Assembly (NCBI RefSeq): GCF_040581485.1
Contig: NC_090133.1
Coordinates: 1,674,001-1,738,000, forward strand
Origin: Linepithema humile
Lineage: Eukaryota; Arthropoda; Insecta; Hymenoptera; Formicidae
Length of the DNA stretch: 64,000 nt
Direction: 5' to 3'
The notes beneath the pieces are model-generated. The model worked only from the letters and a program-made list of their open reading frames with translations, ran no database searches and was not told the origin of the DNA. Below, piece by piece: positions 53,201 to 62,200 of the stretch (position 1 is its first letter; each line of letters begins with the position of its first letter). The translations under genes were made by a program, and so were the position numbers.

Positions 53201-53787
53201 CTTATTTTTTCATTCTATTTTATCTTCCTTTTCTTTCGACCTTGGAGCCGCCAAGTGACATTGATCGTTTCACTTTTGAAACGTCGAACGCAGAATATAT
53301 CGCGAGGCGAATATATCGCGCGCACCGAAAGCACCGCTCTCCGAAATGCTTCGACTCGCCGATTTTCGCGGGGTGACAAATTTCGCAGAGTGTCACGCTC
53401 GATGTATCTCGCCAGTTTCCCGACGACGTCACGGCGCAAAAGGCTTCGCTCGGGAGGACGCAACGGGAGAAGGAGGAGAGCAGGAGGAAATGCAGAAGCA
53501 GGAGGAGGAGGCGGAGGAGGAGGAGGCTGTGAGGGAGGCGTAGGAGAAGTAGAAGGAGGCGAGAAAGAAGGAGGATTCTCTTCTCCGTCCTCCGCGAGGA
53601 CGATACAGGATGACACGGGAGGGAAAAGGGGGAAAGTGCCAAGAGGGTGCGGTAGACACATCAAACGTCCCGATGATAAGGGACACGTAAAGAGAGAGAG
53701 AAAGAGAGACTCCGACACTACAAATAAATACAATGAAAAGAGAAAGGTACTCACTTTATCCGAGGGTATGGTGCGCACCGTAGTCAT
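20154..53787 (-). CDS. UBL3: Ubiquitin-like protein 3 (membrane-anchored ubiquitin-fold protein)
   Basis: UBL3 is a small ubiquitin-fold protein held on membranes by C-terminal prenylation; in mammals it acts as a modifier that helps sort proteins into extracellular vesicles. Four exons join with consistent phases: 53787-53755, 24447-24339, 23656-23492 and 20218-20154, giving 123 residues (human 117). The start is MTTVRTIPSDK. The ubiquitin fold covers about residues 12-90, with INLRLILVSGKTKEFLF, HHVFENWP, ILRLIYQGRFLH, LPFGKTTVMHLV and LPEPNSQG, all close to the vertebrate protein. The tail is short, basic and Gly-rich, with Cys pairs at 115-116 and 120-121. It ends in CCIL, a CaaX box whose final Leu favours geranylgeranylation; the other cysteines could be palmitoylated. 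There is no diglycine end. Introns are 29.3, 0.68 and 3.3 kb. Confidence 0.95.
21315..21402 (+). repeat. AT-rich tandem repeat
   Basis: Imperfect repeats of ACTAATATA and AATATAAACTAATATAAT words over about 88 bases inside UBL3 intron 3. Confidence 0.75.
22295..22602. mobile_element. Candidate mariner-type nonautonomous element
   Basis: The left end TACAGGGTGTTCCAG and the right end, which reads inward as TACAGGGCGCTCAAG, are inverted and 308 bases apart, with TA at both edges as for Tc1/mariner insertion. Only the outer 15 or so bases match, imperfectly, and there is no transposase ORF. This could be two unrelated termini. Confidence 0.4.
23492..23656 (-). CDS. UBL3: UBL3 exon 3
   Basis: 165 bases, phase 1 at both borders, between a CAG acceptor and an AAG|GTAAAT donor. 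It encodes the second half of the ubiquitin fold, including ILRLIYQGRFLH, LPFGKTTVMHLV and LPEPNSQ, which are nearly identical to vertebrate UBL3. Confidence 0.95.
24339..24447 (-). CDS. UBL3: UBL3 exon 2
   Basis: 109 bases between TTTGTCCGCAG and GAAG|GTGAGT. It encodes INLRLILVSGKTKEFLF and HHVFENWPE, the first strands and helix of the ubiquitin fold. It enters in phase 0 and leaves in phase 1. Confidence 0.95.
26591..26622 (+). repeat. (GA)n microsatellite
   Basis: GA repeat with GGGGGA and AAAGA interruptions inside UBL3 intron 1; such tracts can bind GAGA-type factors in insects. Confidence 0.85.
33205..33230. repeat. Perfect 12-bp palindrome arms
   Basis: Arms TACTGTCGATCG and CGATCGACAGTA flank a 2-base centre. 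This is a 26-base near-continuous palindrome in UBL3 intron 1, of unknown meaning. Confidence 0.85.
35550..35589 (+). repeat. Poly(A)/(AAAT)n tract
   Basis: An A run followed by AAAT units and another A run, in UBL3 intron 1. Confidence 0.9.
35764..35792 (+). repeat. (GA)n microsatellite
   Basis: Interrupted GA repeat in UBL3 intron 1. Confidence 0.85.
37306..37335. repeat. 12-bp perfect hairpin
   Basis: AGTCATCAAGCA pairs exactly with TGCTTGATGACT across a 6-base loop, in UBL3 intron 1. The stem is too short for a typical microRNA precursor. Confidence 0.85.
51998..52084 (+). repeat. Tandem duplication of about 40 bp
   Basis: Two adjacent copies each begin TTCAATGTTG and end GCGAGAAAAAAA/CCGAGAAAAAAA plus TAAA. 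The second copy carries a small insertion and a longer A run, which suggests a local slippage or duplication event. Confidence 0.8.
53467..53575 (+). repeat. (GGA)n purine-rich tract
   Basis: Over 100 bases of interrupted GGA/GGAGGC repeat, about 180 bases into UBL3 intron 1. It is read as TCC on the UBL3 strand. It produces a spurious Glu/Gly frame on one strand and a Ser/Leu frame on the other. Confidence 0.9.
53755..53787 (-). CDS. UBL3: UBL3 exon 1 (coding part)
   Basis: Eleven codons from ATG 53787-53785 (context ACGATGA, with A at -3) to AAA|GTGAGT. This short N-terminus has the length of the vertebrate exon, and the phase 0 join to exon 2 gives SDKINLRLILV, matching the family. The frame is open for about 290 bases upstream but has no in-frame ATG, so this is the first usable start. 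Confidence 0.88.
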
Positions 53788-54600
53788 CGTAACTGAGGGC
53801 CAGGAGGCGTCGTGTCGCGAGTAATCCAGGATAATCGGGTCCGTGGTCCCGACGACGACGTCGGGCGTCCCGTGACGTCCGTCGACGACGACGACGACAG
53901 CGACGGCGATGGCACAGTGATCGTCGGGACGATTGTCGGCCGTGGACGACAGAGTTGGTAAGACGAAAAGAAGGCGGGAGATAAGATCCGTGGATGTGTA
54001 CTCCCGATTACGGCGACGACGGCGACGACGGCGACGTGAACGATGACGAAAACACACTTTTTCTTCTTTCACGCTCACGCAGGGGCCCGCCTCGCGCGCG
54101 CGCTACACTACACCATCTCGATGGGGCCGCGTCGTGTCGTGTGTGGTCTCGCACCGCGACCGACACCCCGCTCGAATCGAGCGCTCGCCGATGGCCGATG
54201 GCCGCCGCCGCCGTTACTTGTACGCGTCCGGGCCGGGCTGTTGTTCGGGCAACATGTTGAGAACGCTCAATCGCACAAGATCAGCACCGAACGGACGAAC
54301 GGACGGACGCGGTCGCGCTCTTAGCCCTGTGTGCCTCGATGCACCGCACCGCACCGCACGCACGCACGCACGCACGCACCCGTATCACCGTCCCGTGACA
54401 GTGCCAAACACATAAAATGGCGATCTCGCGTCGGAGGTACGATTTTTCGAGCGTACAAACGTCGCGGAGATTACGCGATCAACTAGACAGCGAACTCAAT
54501 GTCACCGCGGCGAGAGCGCCGAACAAAGTGACGTTGTGCGCGGCTGCGCGCGTCTACCGCGCCACCACGGAGCGCGGCGTTTAGTTATTTTCTAGTTTGA
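53788..54600 (-). promoter_or_regulatory. CpG-rich UBL3 leader and promoter
   Basis: The strongest CpG-rich block of the window lies immediately upstream of the UBL3 start codon. It contains GAC/GTC trinucleotide repeats (53880-53915 and 54010-54036) and GCAC units (54340-54380). It ends sharply at about 54585, where AT-rich DNA begins. It is expected to hold the 5'UTR and core promoter; no TATA box is evident. Exact transcription starts are not visible. Confidence 0.6.
54340..54380 (+). repeat. (GCAC)n microsatellite
   Basis: GCACC and then GCAC units in the UBL3 promoter block. Confidence 0.9.
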
Positions 54601-54695
54601 AATGTACTAGCATAAAACAACGTACCGTGTGTCATTGGCTTTAGGTTAATTAATTAATTAAACTGAGTGAGCTTGTCAATTATATTATCAACTTA

Positions 54696-54834
54696 TGCCC
54701 AGTTCCACCAACGTAGATTAACTTTAATCTCGGTTCAACTTATTCTTCATCTTTTTCTAATTCTTAGAAGTAAAAAAAGATGACGAGTAAGTTGAACCGA
54801 GATCAAAGTTAATCTACATTGGTGGAAATGGGCA
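54696..54834. mobile_element. PIF/Harbinger-like MITE
   Basis: A 139-base element made almost wholly of inverted arms of about 59 bases (54696-54754 and 54776-54834) with about five mismatches. The ends are TGCCCA and TGGGCA. It is flanked directly on both sides by TTA (54693-54695 and 54835-54837), the 3-bp TWA target-site duplication typical of PIF/Harbinger elements. It has no coding capacity. It sits between the divergent UBL3 and ST13 genes. Confidence 0.8.
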
Positions 54835-54837
54835 TTA

Positions 54838-55498
54838 ATCAACCAATATGCCAATATCATATTTTATGTATTTAAAAATTAAATTTAAATTTGTTTTATA
54901 CTTACATATAGCCAACCTACGTATTCTCAAAGCGCCAATCACATCGTACGCGACGTCTCGTTTCTTTTGCCATTGGTAAAATCGCGCGCAATGCATTAGC
55001 GTAAGATCTGGATATACCTTAATCATTCGTCGCAAGAAATTCTTTCGTTGATCAATCTATAGAATATAAGTCTATGGTTATTACAGAAAGAATTGGATGG
55101 TAATGTCGAGTGAGATCGCAAGATCAGAGTGCTTGCGCAATTTGTTGTGTATTTCGATAAAGTGATCCGAGGTCGAAACGTAAAGAATAAAGATACACGC
55201 TACGCGATATTGTTCAGATAAAATTGCTTCAATTGCTATAAAGGACTAGTCATTCGCAGTGACCGGTAAGTTCGCGTAATCTGCGTCAGAATTCGTAATT
55301 GCCTTTTCTTTAGGCTAAGATTGTGTCCTTCAAATTCAGTGCAGCCAATATCTTTAAATATGTAAACATATAAGTGTTTTTACGTTTTTTGCACTATTAA
55401 TATCGTTTATTATGCAAGACTGACGATTCATTATTTCAGTTAAACTTACAAAAAGGAACATACTTAATAATATTTCGGAATTTGTTTGCAGCTACAAC
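54838..55498 (+). promoter_or_regulatory. ST13 promoter, untranslated first exon and 5' intron
   Basis: A good donor, ACCG|GTAAGT, at 55265/55266 and an acceptor, TTTGTTTGCAG, ending at 55491 define a likely 5'UTR intron of 226 bases just before the ST13 ATG. The promoter would then lie upstream of about 55200. Confidence 0.55.
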
Positions 55499-56298
55499 AT
55501 GGATGTGCCTATGTTTTCTGAAAAAGTCGCTCTACAACTGAAATTGTTTGCTCAACAATGCATAGATGAGCCATCAATTTTACATGATCCAAAATTGTCT
55601 TTTATCAAGGAACTGATTGAACATTTTGGTGGCAAAGTACCAGAAGCTAAAGCCAATGGTTCACAATCAGACACAAAAAGTGAATTTCAAAGCAAACCTG
55701 AAGAAGAACCACAGCCTAAATCCGAACCTGAAAGCGAAGAGAGCGACTTGGAGCTCGATATGACTGGTGTAATTGGTTAGTATATTTGTAGAATTTTATA
55801 TAACCTAAATCTTTTTTGTTATGTTTCTGCATTTTTCACATTATTCTGTATGATAAATATATAATAATGTAATCTTTTGTTTTAGAACCAGATGAAGATT
55901 CTCCTCAGAAAATGGGAAATCTGACCTTACAACCCACAGAAGAGGAAATCGCAGAATCACAGGCAAAAAGATCCGAAGCAGTCTCTGCATTTGTGGAGAA
56001 AGATTACGAAAAAGCTATACAGCTTTACACGGAAGCTATTGTACTGAATCCACAGTCTGCCTTGCTATACGCTAAACGCGGTCAAGTCTTTCTGCTGTTA
56101 AATAAACCGAATGCCTGTATCCGTGATTGCGATCGTGCTCTAGAATTAAACCCAGACAGTGCGGCAGCTCACAAATTTAGAGGAAGAGCCCATCATCTGC
56201 TTGGCAAGTTTGAAGAGGCGGCAACCGATCTGCGACTGGCTTGTAAGTTTGATTTCGACGAGCAGGCGGATGAATGGCTGCGTGAGACTACACCAAAT
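55499..56298 (+). CDS. ST13: Hsc70-interacting protein (HIP), N-terminal and TPR exons only
   Basis: HIP is a cytosolic co-chaperone that binds the Hsc70 ATPase domain through its TPRs and stabilises the ADP-bound state. Coding exons 55499-55775 and 55886-56298 join in phase 1 and give 230 residues. Residues 1-45 match the HIP dimerisation segment (FIKELIEHFGGKVPEAKA), about 50-92 are acidic (SEESDLELDMTGVI, then EPDEDSPQ), and about 118-219 form three TPRs (QLYTEAIVLNP, YAKRGQVF, CIRDCDRALELNPDS, RGRAHHLLGKFEEAA). The second exon ends at AAT|GTGAGT, where the family should continue with a charged helix (EHRRKYERK type), GGMP repeats and a Sti1/DP domain. None of these is visible before the opposite-strand SRL gene. 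Read-through adds eight codons to a TAA at 56323-56325. Confidence 0.9.
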
Positions 56299-56906
56299 GT
56301 GAGTACTATATTTTGTTTTGCCTAAGAGAGTTTTTTTTTTTGCATGAAAAATACATTTTGCTTTGTGTGCTATGGAACGCTATGTCCATGCTACATTTTA
56401 TGACATGCTATTTGGGAATATAATGCAATAATACATTGTTTAATAATGATTGATTATAAAATTTTACAAAATGTTTAATAACTCTATAGAAGTTTATAAG
56501 ACTCTAGAGAACTGACTACAAAAGTTTTCTCTTTGTATAACTGTTACATAGAAGAGAATTGTTGCATGGAACATTTTAGTGTGAAGACAGGGATTAGCAG
56601 AAAGTTTTTACGGATAAATTTATGGCTTAATTCATGTTCAACATATAACCTTGCTTTGCATATTGAAAACAAATCTGTTTTTATGAGATTCCCGTATGCC
56701 GTTTGTACGCCTTGTGTGATTTCTATTAAATTCATATTAATACAATACATACATTTACTTAGCGGGTGATTAATTGTATTTGGGTGTGAAATAATGTCGC
56801 ATGTATATATATATATATATACATAAAGCAACCATAATACACATTCTTATTTGAAACGTACACTTGCCTAAATATACAATAAATTATAATAAATCTCGTA
56901 TAATAA

Positions 56907-57154
56907 TACAGGATGCATCTCAGATTTATCATTTGTCAATTGTGTCATTTATTAATAGCAGATTGCTAAGGTTATTTGGAGACAAAAATCTTTATATCAA
57001 AATGTCATAGTTACAATGATTCTAAATGGAAAGTGTTTAAAGTTGACGAATCATATTGTAGCTTTGACATTTTGGTATAAAGATTTTCATCTCCAAATCG
57101 CTTCAGAAATCTGCTATTAATGTGGGTGATACAATTGATCTGGGACATTCTGTA
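56907..57154. mobile_element. Tc1/mariner-like MITE
   Basis: A 248-base imperfect inverted repeat. The left arm begins TACAGGATGCATCTCAGAT; the right arm, read inward, begins TACAGAATGTCCCAGAT. Pairing continues inward through ATTAATAGCAGATT, ATTTGGAGA and AATCTTTATA to CAAAATGTCA. Both ends fall on TA, as expected for Tc1/mariner-type integration. There is no transposase ORF, so it is nonautonomous. Confidence 0.75.
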
Positions 57155-57712
57155 TATCTACTTAACCTAAATACACTGTGTGTCAATATATTAAATCTTA
57201 TTCTAATTAAAGAAATAGATGCTTCAATAATATGCGTTCGTAACAATATTAAATTTACTCAACGTAATCTTTGTATAATGTAAGATAACAATGATGATGA
57301 TAGCAACAACATTACTAATAACAATATTAACAAAACACATTTAGACGCTAGATGAATCGTGCATTTGTGCAATCACGTAAATGACAAAGCTTGCTTCGTT
57401 GTTCGCATAAATTTCAAATCTAGTTTACCTTGCAACACCTATTCGTGTTCATTAATGTTTTTGCACTTTAGCTGAAAGCGTATGTTACCTTTATGCCATC
57501 GTTTAGAATTTTCAATCCGAATCGTAATTATTAACATGATCCAATTCTTTTTGACAGTTTGTTAAAATTAGAAAAGTACAATTGAGGACATATAAGCAGC
57601 GCAGATATGTTTAGAAATATAAAAATACTTGAATGAATAATCTAAGAATTCTAAGATTGAATTTCGTGATTTAAAAATTTATAAGTTTTAAAGATTTAAT
57701 GATCGAAGAATT

Positions 57713-57742
57713 TGGAAGAAAGAGAGAAAGAGAGAGAGAGAG
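57713..57742 (+). repeat. (GA)n microsatellite
   Basis: Interrupted GA/GAAA repeat in the interval downstream of the visible ST13 exons. Confidence 0.85.
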
Positions 57743-59233
57743 GATAAAATTTATATAGGAATCTAAATATCTACAAATTGAACTATTTGAGGATTTGAGG
57801 AATTATAAAATTAAACAGCTAAATGTTCAAGAAATTTGGAAAACTAGATTTAAATATCTATGATGTACACACCACTATTTAGAACAATTCGGTGTCTAAA
57901 AGTGTAAGAAACATACACATTCTGTCTAATGCGAACTCGAAGAATGTCCAAAATTTGGATCAGAAAAGCATTACGATCTGCCTCACACGTTAAACTGAGC
58001 AACGTGTGAGAGATCAGATATATTTTTCATTATTTCATTATACATTTTAATAAGAACACAAATCTCAACCTATACAAGGTTTCACAAAAGCCACAAGAAG
58101 AGATCACTTTATCTCTTTCGCAATGGAAATATTTTGGTACATTAATTTAACTTGTCTCCATTACGGAGGAACTTGTCGGACGAAACCGTCACGGTTATCT
58201 ATACATTACGTCGATTTTGGACAGTCTGTTTTCTTTCGAGATGAACTATCAACAGGCACCGATTCGTCGCGAGACAAACGAAGTCTCGATGCAACAGTGA
58301 TGTAATTCATTTTTTTAAAAACTTGAGAAAATTAATCTCTAAATTTAAAAGACTTTTATGTTAAGACAAGATGTAATTTTTCAAAATTTATCTTGGATCA
58401 ATTTTTTACTAATTCTAAAATTAAATTTTAAATCAAAATTAAGCACGGAAATTTCTACAATTGGAAACTTTAAAATTTAATTCAAGAGAATTTTAATACA
58501 AGATTTCATGAAAATTGAATAAATTATTCTTCTGAATGTTTTGATTATATATTTCATATTTCGATAAATTTGGTCAAATACTTAAAAATATGAAATGACA
58601 GATCACTGCGCCGAAACTTGAAGTTATTGTCGTGAGGAACCGATATCTGAACACATTATATTCGAAGGGAACTCTGACTGTCCGCTTTTGGATCGGAATG
58701 GTAGCACTCGCATTGTTTTACCAGACACAAGCGACACACTTGTTCTTCCTCTGCAAACGAGCAGATGTACACCCGCTGAACGCGTGATACCACACTCCAC
58801 GTCGTGTTCTTCGCTCTGTCGAGAAGGATGCTATCCTTAAGCTATCCGGATCTAGAGATACTCGGCGTTATCCACCCGCCGTGACGACACCTCGACTTTC
58901 ACGTTTCAAGACTTCCTGCTCTTTTGTCGGTTTCTTTCGCGAAGCCGACTTATTCTCATTAGGAGCATTTCGAATACGACGCGCGAGAGTAGTGCGATCC
59001 AGGTTGTCTGAGTTTCGGGAAGAAAGTCCTCGGTACCATCTCAAATATCGGACAGCGCTTAGTCGAAAGCGCATTCACCGTTGTCGTTCTTCAATCTTTG
59101 CGCGTTACCAAGGTATGCTTTCGGCTGAGCGTTCTTATTGAAATCTAGCGAAAGTGAATTCGGTCGCTATGTCTCGCCGATCCGTATATTTCGTATGGTA
59201 TCAAGAGCTCGATTCCGGAACGCGGACTCGCAC

Positions 59234-62200
59234 TCAACTCGGCGGGCTGTTGCCCTCGTGCTCGTGCAACACCGCCTCCGCCGATTTCTTGTACTTGCCT
59301 ACCAATTCGGGTAGGTCGTAAGCGATGGCTACGTCGAGCCTGTTGATCGGGCAGCCGCGGAAGTACGTGCACGTGGAGCTCAGCAGCGGAAAGTCGTAAA
59401 GCGGATTCAGCCGGAAGAAATCGCGGTAGACGTCTGGATCGGGCAGGTCGTAACGCGATATGTTCGTCAGGGTGCTGAGGCCCTCGTAGATGTGGTAATC
59501 CTGCGGGTTCTCAACGATCTTGTCGCTGATCTCCCGCTTGTTGCCGAAGAACGTCTTGTGGTTGTAGTACGTAGTCAGATAACAGTCCACCATCTTTGCG
59601 TGATTGCGCACTCGTACCTGAAATCAATGAGGATCGAAGGATGAGCCAAGCTAGAATCATTTTACAATACGAAATAAATAATTTTTACAATTGGTTCGTG
59701 CATTTCATTTTCTATAAAATTATTCGCTCGAGATTCGTAGCAAAAGATCAATTACTTGGATCAGCTTTAAGAGTTGGAATGAACTTACGGCGAATCTTCT
59801 GGCGCTCGCTATCTTGTGCTCGACTCTTTTGTTCACTGCGGTGCGTAGATCGCGAAGGAATGCGCGTTCTTGAGCGTACAACAGTCTGATGGGCGCACCG
59901 GCTTCGTAGGGCAAAGACCACAATGACGTGGAGTACATTATCGGCGGCTCCGCGCTCGACATCAGCGGCGATATATTCCAGATTAGGGCGCCTTGCACCC
60001 TCATGAGTTCCTCAGGCTTCACCTGATCGGCCTTATTGAGGATGATGCGTGTCTGAAAGTTATTCACATTTATTATCGGTTAGACGCTCGAAACGATTTT
60101 TTTCTAACGGAATTTTGTCAATAATATTAGACGATTTTTTGTCAAGTAGTTTATTATTCTTATCATCTCTTACTTGATACTCCCTTCCCTTTAATTGATC
60201 AAGAATCGCCTCGGTTTCGGGTCCCACGTCTAACTTGGCGGGATCGTAAACCAAGAATATTATGTCCGCTCGATCGATGAACCACTGACACGCATCGTTG
60301 AAAGGGAATAAGCGTTGAACTTGCTTGCGAATCTCTAAGATACCTGGTATCTCGACGATGTTCACCTAATCATGTAGCGAGTAATTAATATCGCGTGAAG
60401 TGCTTTTATTGCGCAAATTTTATTGTTTAAAGCGCAGTTTAATTAAGACGTAAATTAAATATTTATTAAAATTATAATCAAGTTTCGTATCACAATTTTT
60501 TCATGCTATTTGAAAACAGTAACTTTATTTATTAGAAAATACGAAATTATTTATCACACAACTTATTAGTTTCAAAATTTGTTAAGGAGACTTAAAGAAT
60601 GACGATTATAAAGGATTTTATCCGTCAATTTTTTAATTTTGAATTAATTATTATTTTATATAAGCGAAATATTTATATATATTATATGATTCGAGATTTA
60701 ATTTAATTTTTGAAATATAAGACATTGCAACAGCAATTCAAGTAGAAATTCAAAATTTAATTAATAATTGATTTTGTATTATTTTACAATACATATCTTT
60801 AGCATACAACACATAATTAATTGCGCGTTATTTATAGCGAGAAAATGGCTATGTTCGTTTACCTTTTCCAACAGTTTGTTGTTAAGTCGCAAGCCTCTGA
60901 GACGATCTAGCAGACCCTGGCCGAACTTCTGTAATCCCGAAAAGGTCCAGTCGGCGGCCAGTTGTGTGCCGTCAAGGACTTCCTCCTCCTCGCCGTGCAT
61001 TATTATGTTGAAGTACGCCGGTGATGGTTCGGCTCCTGTGTCATTTTTTCCATTTGGCGATTTGCAATGCTCTTCTAAGCACTTTTTCAAACCACCTAAA
61101 CACTATCTATATATTCATGCTACTAGCATGCTTCCTACAACTAGCTCTTAGCTACTTTATAAGCACAAGCCAACGAAAGGATATAAGAAAAAAAATCTCC
61201 TCTTTAATTGTGTACCTGTCCTCAGCGATGTTGGCTTGTACTCGATGTCAAGCAGGTAATTGATAATGGATGATTTCCCTCCGCTCCATGGACCCATAAA
61301 GAGCACCAGTGGCTTGGAGAATATTTCGGGATCTGATGGAATAATAATCATAGAACAATATTATCAAGCAAGCATTAATTAAAAGGATGATTATAATCGC
61401 AAAATTGCGCGTAAGAAGAAATTTTGTAGGCAAATGTGAAACTGGATATAAAATTACACGTTAATTCTGACGGGATTTTCAATTTTTTAAATTGATTTTT
61501 ATATAATTTTATAGTGTTAATTATTAAATTTAATTTCAATTCATGAATTTTACTCAATGAAAATAAATAAAAGTATTGAAATTACGATCGGTTGTGAAAT
61601 TGTGTAACATTTAAAAGTCACTTACCTCCGAAGTGCCTGTTACTCAAGTCCCTATATTTGTACATGGTTTCCAATGGTTGTATAGCGCTATCGTAGAGTC
61701 TCTTCAGATCCCTGAGGATGATATCGGCCTCTCTTTGTACAGCCCGCTCTCTCTCCTCATTTTCCTCATCCAATTTCAATAGTTGATTGATGTGATCTCT
61801 AGGTCGAAGGTTCTCCGGTATTTCGATTTCCTGAATTAAATCCTCCTCTGGAGTTGGTTCTTGTTCCTCTTCGCTAGCAGCTGATATCGCGCGAAATTAT
61901 ATTATTAATTATTAGGCTAATTATTAGGCTAATCATATTAATGTTAATAGTGTAAAATATAGCATAAATGCGACAAGACAGAGAATTTACAGCTTTTGAA
62001 AACTGTGACGGAAAATCTTTCGTTTACCTTCTTCCGCAGATTCACTGCCTGCTTCGGCTCCTTCCTCGCCGACTTCTCTTTTGTCGCGCGATTTTATCTC
62101 CTCTTCCTCTCCATCAGATTTCGCATCTTCTTCCTCCGATTTTCCCTCTTTCTCTTCTGTCTCCGCGCCTTCTTCTTCCGCAGACTTCGCTTCTGATTCT

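Larger units (their letters stand above)
24448..53754 (-). other. UBL3 intron 1 (29.3 kb, no nested gene found)
   Basis: I found no supportable exon, tRNA or snRNA on either strand. The base composition alternates between AT-rich blocks and CpG-rich blocks, for example 25000-25450, 28880-29420, 34080-34420, 37850-38800 and 53250-53750. CpG-rich blocks contain many short chance frames on both strands. Small inverted repeats occur at 33205-33230 and 37306-37335, a direct duplication at 51998-52084, and lone mariner-like ends near 31543, 36944 and 39525. A long first intron of this kind often carries enhancers, but none can be shown from sequence alone. Confidence 0.75.
56299..59233. other. Noncoding interval between ST13 exons and SRL
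   Basis: AT-rich DNA with no exon that I can support, including none for the rest of ST13. It contains overlapping AATAAA signals at 56878-56883 and 56888-56893 (plus strand), a mariner-like MITE, and a (GA)n tract at 57713-57742. The part adjacent to 59233 should include the SRL 3'UTR. Confidence 0.7.

Noticed and set aside
53255..53824. 189-residue Gly/Arg/Glu-rich plus-strand frame
   Set aside because: It is created by the GGA tract and CpG-rich composition around UBL3 exon 1. There is no domain, and the real coding sequence on the other strand is only 11 codons.
53788..54078. Possible 97-residue N-terminal extension of UBL3 in frame with its start
   Set aside because: The frame is open, but it begins at GTG and has no in-frame ATG before the accepted start. 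The content is an Arg run and low complexity, unlike any UBL3.
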